23,058 bases of DNA from Apostichopus parvimensis (Eukaryota > Echinodermata > Holothuroidea > Aspidochirotida > Stichopodidae), in contig KN884005.1 of NCBI GenBank assembly GCA_000934455.1, positions 36,381-59,438 on the forward strand. Reading direction: 5' to 3'. The notes beneath the pieces are model-generated. The model did not search any database and was not told the DNA's origin. It was given only the letters and a program-made list of their open reading frames with translations. Positions 9,986-20,540 of the stretch are shown one piece after another; within the stretch, counting starts at the first letter, position 1; each line of letters begins with the position of its first letter. Made by a program: the position numbers and the translations under genes.

Positions 9986-10290
9986 TTTCACTACCTTCTG
10001 TAGCCTTCCAGAAAAAAAACCCTCATAATACTCTTTGGCCCGTAACATGAATATGGTTATCCATAATCATGGAATATCAGATCTTTCCTTAAAATGAAGG
10101 CTTTTAAGAAGTCCTGTACACTACACGTCCTAAATATTTTGTATTAAAGTAGCGGAATCCTTCAAGCAATATGTAGTATTACTTCAATAAGAAAGTTGAA
10201 TAAAGTAAGACAAACAGCAACGCCAGAAATGAAATGAAAACACGGAAGTTTAATTATTTCATGCTCATATTACTCTTCCATATTGAATGA

Positions 10291-10588
10291 TTTCACCAGA
10301 CAGATTAGTTATGATTATAAACTACTATCATATCAACTTCATACCTCTGTTTGCTAAACGATTTTCGTTGCGTTTAATTTTCCATTGGATGAACATGGTT
10401 CGGAAATTAAAATCAAATTGTGATTGCTGATAAGAGTGTTAAAATATCAAAACCTTCTGAACTTGTTACAGTATAAGCTGAATTTTTTATGAACAGATTA
10501 GATTTGTAAGTACCGGCATTTAACATTATTGGAAATATCCATTCTTAAGGAATTCTTACAAGAGAAATTCAAATTTGTCACCAGAGAA
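10291..10588 (+). repeat. Direct repeat, copy 1 (about 300 bp)
   Basis: This segment, from TTTCACCAGACAG to GTCACCAGAGAA, is repeated almost exactly at 10728-11030. The copies differ by a few substitutions and two obvious indels: a block of about 14 bases (TACCATAAAATGAT) found only in copy 2, and a block of about 8 bases (AAAACCTT-like) found only in copy 1. No inverted ends or coding potential is seen, so a recent local duplication is the simplest explanation. Confidence 0.85.
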
Positions 10589-10727
10589 AGAACAAGAAAT
10601 GTACGAATATTCCTTAAGACAAAATATCCATTAGTTGAAATTTAATACATCTCATCAAAAGTTATTGGAACGGCAATAGGAAACTTAAACATAGAAATTA
10701 TCTTGATACATCAATGATTAATGATAA

Positions 10728-11030
10728 TTTCACCAGACAGATTAGTTATGATTATAAACTACTATCATATCAACTTCATACCTCTGTTTGTACCATAAAA
10801 TGATGCTAAACGATTTTCGTTGCGTTTAATTTTACATTGGATGAACATGGTTAGGAAATTAAAATCAAATTGTGATTGCTGATAAGAGTGTTAAAATATC
10901 TGAACTTGTTACAGTATAAGCTGAATTTTTATGAACAGATTAGATTTGTGTGTACCGGCATTTAACATTATTGGAAATATCCATTCTTAAGGAATTCTTA
11001 CAAGAGAAATTCAAAATTAGTCACCAGAGA
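10728..11030 (+). repeat. Direct repeat, copy 2 (about 300 bp)
   Basis: Second copy of 10291-10588 in the same orientation, offset by 437 bases. The 140 bases between them are not part of the repeat. The high similarity of non-coding sequence indicates a recent duplication or gene-conversion-like homogenisation. Confidence 0.85.
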
Positions 11031-12675
11031 ATTATTCGATATATATGTTCAGCACTTTCATTGACAATTTGTTACGGTACTGAATTTGATATATTTAAAA
11101 GGTATATAGTTGTCTGTGTATAGCTAATATCAACATGTCCTTCTTTAAGGGAACATTTTACAATGAGTAGCTCATTGTCAACTAAAGAACGTAGAAAGTA
11201 AACATTAGCACAGTCAAATCGAGAGACATAACTGCGCTTCTACCTTTTCTGTTTATTTCAAAAGTTTGATACCGTTAAAATATATTGATGCATTAAATGA
11301 TAACACTCAAAGTATTATACCAAACTGGTGGTACCAAACCACCAGGCATTAACTGGCTTTAATTTTAATGTACAAATGCATGGGTAGCATTGAATTTTAA
11401 TTTTTATCTCATCTATTTTTTGTCCCCGTTCATCGTTACTAACAATGTCAATGCGCTAAAATAAAGTGAAAATAACAAGTGAAAATAACAAGTGAAAAAA
11501 AATAACCCCAAACTTACGAGACAAGATAAGCAACGATGTAACACAAATAGCCATAAAGCTTAAGTTCTCAGGTACAATGATAAAGAAGAAACATTGAAAG
11601 TAAGCAAAAATGGACTGCAAACTTTCCTTCTCGAAATTTGAATGACAAAGGCTGTAACGGTGTATAAACAAAGAATTGTTTACAAAAGAACGAAGAAAAT
11701 TATAAAAGAAGAATTAGCAAATTTCGTAACTTCGGGTAGTTTCTGTTCAATTGCTGTGATTTCAAGCTTGTGGTCCAATCATCAGCTTAGTATTTACTTG
11801 GTAATGAATGGAATGCGTTTGCCTCAGTTATATTCTAGCAGAGCATATGACGAGATAATGTATTTAAGAATGATTTAAGTAGGCCAATAGGCAATTTCCT
11901 TAAGTCAGTTTTCTTTCTTATTGTCACCTTCATTTCTTATGCTTTCGACTTTCATGTCAGCCAGTCAGCTTGTTTCTTAACAGAATATAAATGTACATCA
12001 TAGTTAACAAAAGGAATTATATATATACACACACCCTTGCAGATGATACGATGGGGTGCAGAGCATTAATTGCAGCAAAATCGTATAAACAAAAAGTGGA
12101 CTTAACGTTACTAAGGTTATAGCTGGGAGTTGACATCCAATAAAGGCAAAACTGAACGTTGTGAGGGTTAATATTGATACTGGACCAAACATAGCCACAT
12201 AGAGCTTCTCGATCGTGACTTGATATGTGGAATTAGAACATTTCTGATGTTCTGATTTACATAGAAACTAATAGCGCAACGTGTATTGACCAATAGACCA
12301 GCATTTAAAAATATACACTCAACTCCATTTGAAACCCACTATTGGTTAAATATTTAACACTCCTGACAAAATGCATGCATTAATGCATAATGCATAATAA
12401 TATTATACTTACTGATTCAATGTGTCAATTGTAGATACCATAGGCAAAAAGCTGTCTTGTATGACATTGCGTCACCACTGCCAAGGATAAGTATAAACAA
12501 CGGTTTAGCTTATGGACAGATATAACTCCAAGAAACAGAAAATTAAAATAGCATAATTCGAAAACATCTTGTACTTTAAACGTAATTGCCGACGAATTTC
12601 TTGCATAATCGGCGTATTGTTGTTCCATCTAACAAGCCAGAACTCAACTTAATATGCTTTTTATGTTGAAAGGAC

Positions 12676-15600
12676 TTACAAAGTATCATTACGTACACTA
12701 TTTAAGGCATCTTCCTTCGTGACTGTGCCCCATGGTATTATAGCCTTCTTGCAATTGTAGTACATTGCAAAATCGTCGTTAAACCTCGAAAGGACCCACT
12801 TCCAGTACATTGTTGGTTCATAATCTGAGATTGGATTGATATCCCAGTCCGGATACTTTTCCTTATAGTCTTTGTATGACTTTGTTGGATGTGCACAACT
12901 AAGAGTTTTGCAGCCACAGTCGTAATATTCCCTGTTTGACGCGACGTTTGCTGTGCATGTATCACAAACAAGGTGTTGGGTAGAGCGTACTCGCCACCCT
13001 CCTAAGCCGTTTGGAAAATGCAAATTAGAAAAATGAACTTTGTGTTCTTTTACGGTGTCGTCGCAAAGAGTCTTGCAAAATGGGCACTGTGTCCCGCATC
13101 CCTGCACCCCCTGAGCTAGCAAAACGTGCAGTTTCTTCGGAAGGCATTCAAACCATTCCTTGAGACTTGTGACACATCTAGTATTTGGGAGTTCAGCATC
13201 TTCGAAAAGTTTCGGTGGCAGCCAATTTCGGACAAGATTTCTACATTCTGCTGTGAACAATTCATAATCAGATATCAATGCGTACATCTTCATTTCCGTG
13301 ATTGCGTCTTCGTTCAAAGACGATTTCAATGTCTCTTCGAAATACTCAGTGAAATGTTCAACCCAGATTTCAAAAGAGACTTCATTTTGACAATCTTCTT
13401 TCAAAAAACGCACAGTTGATTCGAGTGATTCATCTGTCTCGCGCAGTACTTCTTCGATTTCGTGCGAGACGATATCTTTGATTCGAATACATTGGTCTGT
13501 TTCTTCACAGCATTTCTTAGCAATGAACTTTAATGTCCATGTTTGTAAAAATGATGAGTGTCGACGGAGAAATCCAATGTAATTTTCAAAATTTTCTTCT
13601 TCGCAAGCATCTTCTAGTAAAGCGTTCAAGAAACGAGGTCTGCTACAAAATATTTCATCTCCTGCTTTAGATAATCTTTCGAAAAGAGTAGTGCAGATTC
13701 TGTTTTTTAGACATTCTTTCAACGATGCCTCAATGATAAAGCAAAAGGACTTAGCTGCGAGATGATCTAAACATGTTCCGTCACACAAGGTCTTAAAATC
13801 CGCATACACGTCCTGTTTTTCTTTCTCTAATTGATATTGCACGCTGTTTTCCTTTTCAAAAGTTGTCTGAACAGCAACGCAAATTGGGAAGATCCATGAG
13901 CAAACATGTGCAATAGAAACAATTTGCTCTCGTTGGCTTAATGCTCCATTTTGAATCAAATCAGAGTGGAGAGATGATATAGTCTCTCTTAGGAGATTGG
14001 TACTGTACGTTGCACCACTTTTAATACGTGTCAGGAATATTGCAAGTGTCTGTAAAACAACAGAGAATACGATGTCGTATTTTTCACTATCCATCGAGGG
14101 TAGTTCTGTCATGAGACACATATCCAGTATGTGTCTTGTGTTTCCTGTAGTGACCATTTTAGAAAACTTTTCAATTTGTTCTACTGAGAGGCCAGTTAAA
14201 ATGCCGATTGCATTAGAAGGAAGAACATCTTTAAAACCATCAGCAAACCTCTTCATTTGATCGATGATATTTACAGAATCAATCTTTAAAAGTTTTTGCA
14301 CTTCGGTCCAAGATATGCGGTCAGAGAGAGCATCCATTTCTGATCGTATTGCCTCTTCGATATAAAATTCACACGCCTCACGAAGAAGCCTTTGACGACA
14401 TGTAATGTCTATCCCACGATGCCTTTTCAAGCATTCATTGACCCTGCTGAAGAAAATGCCCGTTATTTCAAGCGAAAACCATTTCTTACCGCTTTCCATG
14501 GTGACTTCATGAAGAATTACACGCAGCTGGTTTTGAAAATTTTCGTCACTGTTTTCTGGCGAAAATCCAAACATGTCTGGGACTAACCAAGTTGCCAATT
14601 TACTTAAGATGCTGCTAGCAACATATTTTGATGTATTGTTCTTCAGGCATATTGCTACGTACTTTCTTATTTTCCATTCCGTAGATATGTCATCTTGTTT
14701 GAGGTTTTCCAATAATGTCCTGCTCTTCGTGATCTTCCTCAACAGGTTGTATTTCCTTGCACCGTTGGACGAATGCACAATTTTACAGGACAACGTCACC
14801 AGAAAGTTAGTCTTACTTCTGCACCCTTGACAAGAATTTGAGACGATGCACTTCAGTATATCTCTGATGCACTCAAAGAATCTTTCAGAAAGCTCGAAGT
14901 CGTCGTACCGGCATGCTCTTTCTAGGATACTAATTAAGCGAGAGGCTTGTGTAGTAATTTCTGGACTACACGGTCCTATCTGTGTGGAGGCGTTACCAAT
15001 ATCGTCTGCAGATTTTACATTTGGCATGAATTCACAGAGTCCCAGAAGTTTGTGTGAATTCATCAACTCCTTCATTTCCTTACTGAGGTTCGTATTTTTA
15101 AGAGATTCCTGGACACACATGCACAAGTCAGATTCAATACTACTTCGAATTTGTTCTTCGGTGTTTGTTGGATGGTCCAACTCGATATTGTTCATGCACT
15201 TGGACCACTCTTCTTCAAACGTTGCTTTCACGTCTTCTTCAGTTTGCTTACATATTTCGTCTTTACACAAGTCAGCATAGTCTGCCCTATACTCATTCTT
15301 CAATCTTTCTGCTACTGGGAGAACTTGCTTTCTCAAGTCTGCTTTCAACTTCGGTAGAATCTGGTACTCCTTGGCTTTGGCGTTACTGATAACATCTGTT
15401 TCAGCTCTTATCATTTTCTTCACAGTGTCAAGGATGTTCTTTTCGACAAGTGCTAGGTCACGGTAAAAGTAAGTGGAATGTTGTCTAACACTCTCGAATT
15501 CTCTACTCTGTAGTGTTTCATCTGTAGCAGTGCGAACTTCCTCCATTTCCAAAGCTAGCGTTTGTTCAAGTTCTTGGAGTAATGCCCCTTTTCGTGCTTC

Positions 15601-18593
15601 AATGTTCTCCACGGTTGTATTTCTTATTTGTTGCTTTGCTTCAAGTTCCCATTTCAACATGCCCTGAGTAAGACGTAATTGTTGCCTCTTAAAACTTTGC
15701 GTAAACTTGTTGTATTGTGCGATCTCGACGGTGTTACGGAAGTTGAATACAAAATCCTCTTGCTTCACTGCATTCCAAACACTACTAACTCTCTTCTCAA
15801 AATCTGACAATTTGAACGATCGACTGTTCTCCTTTATTTCTCTCAAAAGCGCGGACTTTAGCTTTAACACAGTCTCACTGTAGTCGTGATTGGGAGACGA
15901 CATGGAACCTCTCCAAAGGCTGGGAATGTACTGCACGTTATCGTCTTTGTTGTCAATGTTGACAATGTTAAAACAGTCTGAGAACTGTCTGTACTGATCC
16001 TCTTTCCGTTCTTCTGCTGCGGCGGTTACGACAGCTTGATCAAGTTTCTGAAGTATGCTCTGGGTACTGCTCTGGTTTCTATATTGAGCAGTTATGTCAG
16101 CTACGAATTGCTGAATAAGGTAGCACGATGAACTCAAATGAACCTCTTTCATCCTTATGAATGCATGTGCAGATATTTGAAGAATGTTGGACAAGTCCTC
16201 TCCCACGGTTTGCCCTCCAATGTTGATGAGAGTCATATCGGAGAGACACAAGGCGAACGTCGCTAATTCATTGTCCTCGCTTTTCTGTTCAGCGATAGCT
16301 TTTTCTGGCGCTTTCAGACCTTCTGTGTCTATGACGGCTATGTACTCACAGCCGATTTCTTTTCGAAGGGTATCAGATAATGGTAACAACTGCATGAACA
16401 CGCCTCGAGTGCATCGACCTGCACTCACAGCAAATCGAACACCAAACATACTATTGAGAAGCGTTGACTTACCACTGCTTTGTATGCCGATGACTGATAT
16501 AACATACACAGACGCGTCCCCAATCTTGTCATGAACCGCTTTCAGAACTCCCTTTACCCACTTAATTGGTACATGACACGCGTCTCCATCAAAAATCTCC
16601 ATAGGGTGGCCGCTTAGCAACATTTCAGCAGCCATTTGCGGTAGTAATTTGACATCGAATGGCTGTCTTGCGTTTCGTTGATTCCGTGGTACAGTGTTAT
16701 GGAAGCACTCATATATTTGTCCGAATTCCCTAACGAAATGCTCGAAACCTAGAGAAGATGCGTCAAATGTCTTTGTCTTCTCTGTAAGATGTATCTGCAA
16801 TTTACTTTCCTTTGATTTCAATTGTTTCACATTTGCTTGCATAGATTTTTGTTGTTGAATGGGAATGGAAGAAACGTTAAGTCGTCTTTGCATGTCTGTT
16901 ATCTTTGCAGCGGTATCCCGTAGCTCATCTCTAGTTGTCTTCATGTCATCTAGAAGGGGACGCAAGCTTGCAAGAGAAACCTCATTTAGGTAGTGCTCAA
17001 GCCAAAACACCAAGAATTGTTTGTACTCTGCAGACGTATGCAACAGTTCTTCGTAAAGAAAACGCATCTCTGTAGACATACCTATCTCGCGTTGCTGATG
17101 CCTTTGGTTATTTTTGGCCGTGTTCAACCTCGCAAGCTCCCTTTCTACGTTGCCTTGTGCACCTTTCCAGCTGCGGTCTTTGTCAAGTTGCGACCATTTT
17201 TGCCATTTCACTTGCAAGGGGAGTGCCTTTAGTTTGTACTGTTTGGGGTTTTCTCTGCATTTTTGTAATATTTTCACGGCTGCCTCCCTTGCTTTTGAAC
17301 ACCATGGATGTAAGGTATCCACTGTAATGCCAATTTCTTCACAAATTGATACTGCGCTGTCAAGATTAACTGAGACTGGCTTCCCTTCTTTGAGTAGTCC
17401 CTTCATTTGATAACATATCTTTTCGCTGACATCGACTGATGCAAGAGTTGACGTGTCAACGACATTCGCACCTGTTCGTTTGATAGAAGCAATCAAATAC
17501 TCATCTTCTTTACATCTGAAATCTGACGTTCCATTTGATGACAAAATTAGCAGTACTTTGCTCTTCCGAGTAATTTCGTTAAGCTGACGCAGCATTTTTT
17601 TCACATCTCTTTTGTTGACGAACACTAATGTGACTGTTGCATAATGACAGAGAAATTGGACCTGCGCAGGGAGATCTAATGCATCTCCCCTGAGATTTAA
17701 AAAGCAAACTGCTGTTTCCAGGGTATGTTTACGACTTTTACGGCCACTTGGAAGGTACCACACCGCTTCAAGTGTCCCTTTGGATAAAATGGAAGGGGCA
17801 ACGTCCTGCTCTTGACTACAGAAGTACGGATGATCGTCATTTCCATGAACAGAACCCAAAATTTTGTTCAAAGTGTTCGATTTAGAGCAGGCTGGATTAG
17901 CAAATCTCACTGCCGCTACAACCGGAAAGGGATACTGTGTAACATTAACTTCATTAACAACGGAACTTGCTGGGTCCTGCCATGCTTTCGATATCTTCTG
18001 GATACCCCACAAAAGAAATGAAAGGCTGTTTTGACTTAAATCTGGAAGAATTATAGGAACAGCCAGCTGACATGCTGACAATTTCGACAAAAGCTCTTGC
18101 TTAAGGAAAGGATCGCAATGCATAAGAATGACATACACAATATCTCTGCAACTCAATCTAACTGTGTTAGTAGAATCAAAAGAAGAAGGATTACTATTTG
18201 GATGTTGAGATGGGACGGCTGAAAGGATCAGGTTGGGCTCTTCCAGTTCCTTAAAAAGTCGTATTGAACGATAATCGTATGATATTAAGCGAGTTAAGAA
18301 ACCCATGACAACATTTACAGGAGATATAGTATCTTCAAACAGATGAATACGGTCAAGCTTCATACTATCTATTATGGTTAACCATTTACCATCTTGCTGG
18401 CCAATCCCAAGCAATTGAAGAACAGTTAGCACATAATCTTCTCTCGTGTGAGTTACTTGTCGACTGCAACGACTTTTCCTCGAAGGGGTTGGCAATATTT
18501 TACTTGCTCTTAATGATGTTCGCTGCTCTTCATTTGACTGTACGTAGCCTTTACGTTCTCGTTGGTTGGGAACTTCAATAGATTGTGTAGTAT
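12676..18593 (-). CDS. Very large GTPase (VLIG/URGCP family), main exon
   Basis: A single 5.9-kb exon open to a TAA at 12676-12678. Residues below are counted from the in-frame ATG at 18624. An N-terminal helical part is followed by a VLIG/URGCP-like segment containing a degenerate loop CSKS (246-249). Next come coiled coils (about 480-520 and 565-620). The dynamin-like GTPase core has G1 GIQSSGKST (713-721), G2 threonine in RCTRG (T739), G3 DTEG (766-769), and then VGEDLSNILQ/HAFIRMK, a family hallmark. A charged coiled coil (about 978-1045) precedes a long helical C-terminal half that ends in a cysteine-rich module (CGTQCPFC, 1843-1850, with later C and H residues) and the usual KEDAL-type tail. 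Family members are large cytosolic, often interferon-inducible GTPases in vertebrates. I place the acceptor at CTTTCACAATACAG|AT (18594/18593), because it is in phase with the upstream DED exon. An alternative is initiation at ATG 18624 without that exon. The intact length is close to that of vertebrate VLIGs. Confidence 0.93.
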
Positions 18594-19300
18594 CTGTATT
18601 GTGAAAGAGAACAATTTTCCCCATAAACTGTATATACTTTAAGAAAAACTAGAAGGTCAGGAGGTTTAGTGATTCCCTGTCCTTCATATAAGTTTAAAAA
18701 TGGAATCAGTTGATTGATAGAGCCATGGAGGAAAATTGTGTCCTAGAGTCAATTACCGGAACATCGGAAAAGAGTTCCACTTAACTTGACCGATAAAAGG
18801 GAAAATACAATGCTGAAAGTTGATGACAGATATACGTGGAAGGGTTAATCACTCTCAGTGTCTGAACAAGGGACTTAAAAGAGTAAAGGTCAAATCCGGT
18901 GTCACTTAATGTGATACAAAAGCAATTCATCAAATAAATGTTAGATTTTTGTATCGTTTCTGCTCATTTCATTTTGACACATAAGACTTAATGTTGCTTG
19001 TTCTAGACTTTCAGCTATAACGAATGATACACATTTTTTCTGTATAGAAATGGGACTTAGAGAAGGTTTATTAAATGGCAAACTTTAACCCCAAGTGTGA
19101 AACGTGATAGCTCCGTAGCTCTTGTAAAATATAAAATTGCAGAAGAATGCCGAACTCATACTATCCCCTACCTAACCCCCTCCCCTCCTTTTCAACACAG
19201 GTTGAAAGAAAAACCATTGTGCAACGTTGTGGAGGAAGTTATTAAATCTTTCATGCCTGCTGTGCTTAATGCAGGTATTACACATAACGGGGCATGAACC

Positions 19301-19336
19301 ACCCAACTACAATTTCCACAAATTTTGTAGTTGGGT
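19301..19336. repeat. Perfect inverted repeat (hairpin), 12-base arms
   Basis: ACCCAACTACAA (19301-19312) and TTGTAGTTGGGT (19325-19336) are exact inverted copies separated by 12 bases. It lies inside the last intron. It could be the end of an old element or an RNA hairpin. Nothing links it to a known regulatory structure. Confidence 0.6.
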
Positions 19337-19404
19337 AAGTTATTTCACATAACATGTTGACCACTGACCACCTCAAACTCGAACACTGCTGAGAACAGAG
19401 GGTT

Positions 19405-19600
19405 ATCGTACTAATAAGGTGCATCCGCATACAAAGTATGAAGTAAATCAAAGCTTTCCTTTTTACTTTGACCTATTTTGACTTCAAATGACCTTTAAAC
19501 TCTGCAGAAAACAATAGCGTTCTTGTACTCAATAAGGTGCATCAACACACCAAGTATGAAATAAATCCAATCTCTACTTTGTGAGTTAACGTGCTTAGAA
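19405..19600 (+). repeat. Two diverged tandem units of a dispersed repeat
   Basis: Two copies of a unit about 117 bases apart start near 19409 and 19526, each with AATAAGGTGCATC followed by AAGTATGAA.TAAATC. A block between them reads like ACCT-rich TTTGACCT and TGACCTTTAAACTC. The pattern looks like a dispersed, internally tandem repeat family, not a gene. The family name is not known to me. Confidence 0.55.
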
Positions 19601-19732
19601 GTTTTCCAAACTATGACCTGTTGAACATATCACATCATTGTTTGCTAGAATTATGGGCAACTAATGATTCATCGTTTTTCCCAAAAGAAGTTTCGGTGAA
19701 GGAAATAGAAGTCAACAATGCGGTACGCTCAC

Positions 19733-20059
19733 CTGTTGGCATAGTTACTTCAGTCGAACTTTCTGAAAGTAATTCCTGATAATCTTTGACCAGATCCAGG
19801 GCTTCATATGTCTCCAGCTCTTCCAGTAGTTCTACCAACGTATCTACATCACTCTCGGTGACAATGCCCTTCGTTTCCCAGATAGCCATCAGATGGTACA
19901 ACGGTCGTTGCAGTTCTTCCATCTTTAGTACCACGTCAGCTTGTCCTGTTAGTTGGGCAAGTTCCATAACCTCTGAAGTATCTAAGTATTTTTCTAGCTG
20001 TCGTACCATTCGATGAAATGGCTTGATCTGGAATTTTGCAGCCTTACCAGCGCTTTTGC
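19733..20059 (-). CDS. Death-effector-like domain exon of the VLIG gene
   Basis: A 327-base exon with acceptor TTTTCTTCTAATGAAG|GC and donor CCAACAG|GTGAGC, phase 1 at both ends. The domain spans roughly residues 118-202 of the assembled model, from PFHRMVRQLEKYLDT to DLVKDYQELL. It shows the six-helix death-fold spacing of DEDs: a hydrophobic first helix (FHRMVRQL), a second helix LAQLTG, an LQRPLYHLMAIWETKG segment typical of DED helix 3-4, then SDVDTLVELLEEL and a final helix. The RxDLL motif of classical DEDs is replaced by YEALDL, so it may be an atypical DED or another death-fold type. DEDs mediate homotypic contacts with FADD and caspase-8 type partners, so coupling of the GTPase to a death-fold adaptor is inferred. 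A Ser/Thr-rich tail follows. Confidence 0.7.
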
Positions 20060-20342
20060 CTTCATTAGAAGAAAACAAAGAAAACACAAGTTTGCTTTAT
20101 TCTTTCTAAGCAGAATGAACCTAAAAACAGCGTTGCGGCTACAACGCCTTGGCGCCATTCAACGTCATAGTCTCAAAGTGAAAGATAACTAATCCACCCC
20201 ATCATCTTCTTTCCATTCCCTTTTCTCTTCAATACATATGTTGCCCTCCCACACCCACGTGTTCTCTTTTCCTTATCCCGCACCCCCCCCCCTCCATCTC
20301 CTACCCCCAGCATTGACTTTCAAACCATGCAGCTGTACATAC
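20060..20342 (-). other. Intron between linker exon and DED exon
   Basis: A 283-base intron from GTATGTAC to TTTCTTTGTTTTCTTCTAATGAAG on the minus strand. A C-rich run on the plus strand near 20281-20312 reads as G-rich in the transcript. Nothing else is recognised. Confidence 0.5.
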
Positions 20343-20540
20343 CAGTTGAAAATGAAGCAATTCCATCGCTTTGCGATGAAGTGGTAGAGTTACTAGCAAC
20401 GTTTGATGGAATTGACGTCACAGATCTGTCCACAGGACTCCCCGCTTGTGTAAGGCTAACGTCTGGGGAACTTCCTTCTTTCGAACTGCTTCCATCACGC
20501 TCGAAGGTCCGACGTGGTGTTATGCTTTTTTCTGCATTTC
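20343..20540 (-). CDS. Ser/Thr-rich linker exon of the VLIG gene
   Basis: A 198-base exon on the minus strand with acceptor TTTCTATCTTCTCAG|GA and donor TCAACTG|GTATGT, phase 1 at both ends. The 66-residue product is rich in Ser, Thr and Asn (for example VTSIPSNVASNSTTSSQSDG) with a basic start (ITPRRTFERDGSSS), so it is likely a flexible linker with potential phosphorylation sites. No domain is recognised. Its phase matches the exon before and after, which is the main support. There is no transcript evidence. Confidence 0.5.

Larger units (their letters stand above)
8541..12675. other. AT-rich gene-poor stretch between the two genes
   Basis: Apart from the SINE-like head and the direct duplications listed separately, I see no exon with credible splice sites and no recognisable protein. 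The 3' untranslated region of the minus-strand GTPase gene must extend into the right part of this stretch. No AATAAA signal occurs on the minus strand within roughly the first kilobase past its stop; the nearest I see is at 11252-11257. The segment 12370-12400 is a local palindrome cluster built from ATGCAT and TAATGCAT. Confidence 0.45.
18594..19732 (-). other. Intron between the DED exon and the GTPase exon
   Basis: Bounded by GTGAGC at the DED exon and TTTCACAATACAG at the GTPase exon, both good consensus sites on the minus strand. It holds a 12-base-arm hairpin and a dispersed tandem repeat, listed separately. I found no further exon on the minus strand. The intron sits where vertebrate VLIG genes, usually intronless in their coding region, have none. 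Confidence 0.6.

Noticed and set aside
12370-12405. ATGCAT/TAATGCAT palindromes
   Set aside because: Short AT-rich palindromes are expected by chance in such sequence, and nothing nearby suggests a functional origin or terminator.
14846-15280. 144-codon plus-strand frame opposite the GTPase exon
   Set aside because: It is the complement of a strongly family-like coding region and has no protein character of its own.
19201-19274. Plus-strand open stretch with a good acceptor (TTTTCAACACAG) and donor (GCAG|GTATTA)
   Set aside because: It lies in the intron of the minus-strand gene, the 25-residue peptide matches nothing I know, and no partner exon is seen on the plus strand.
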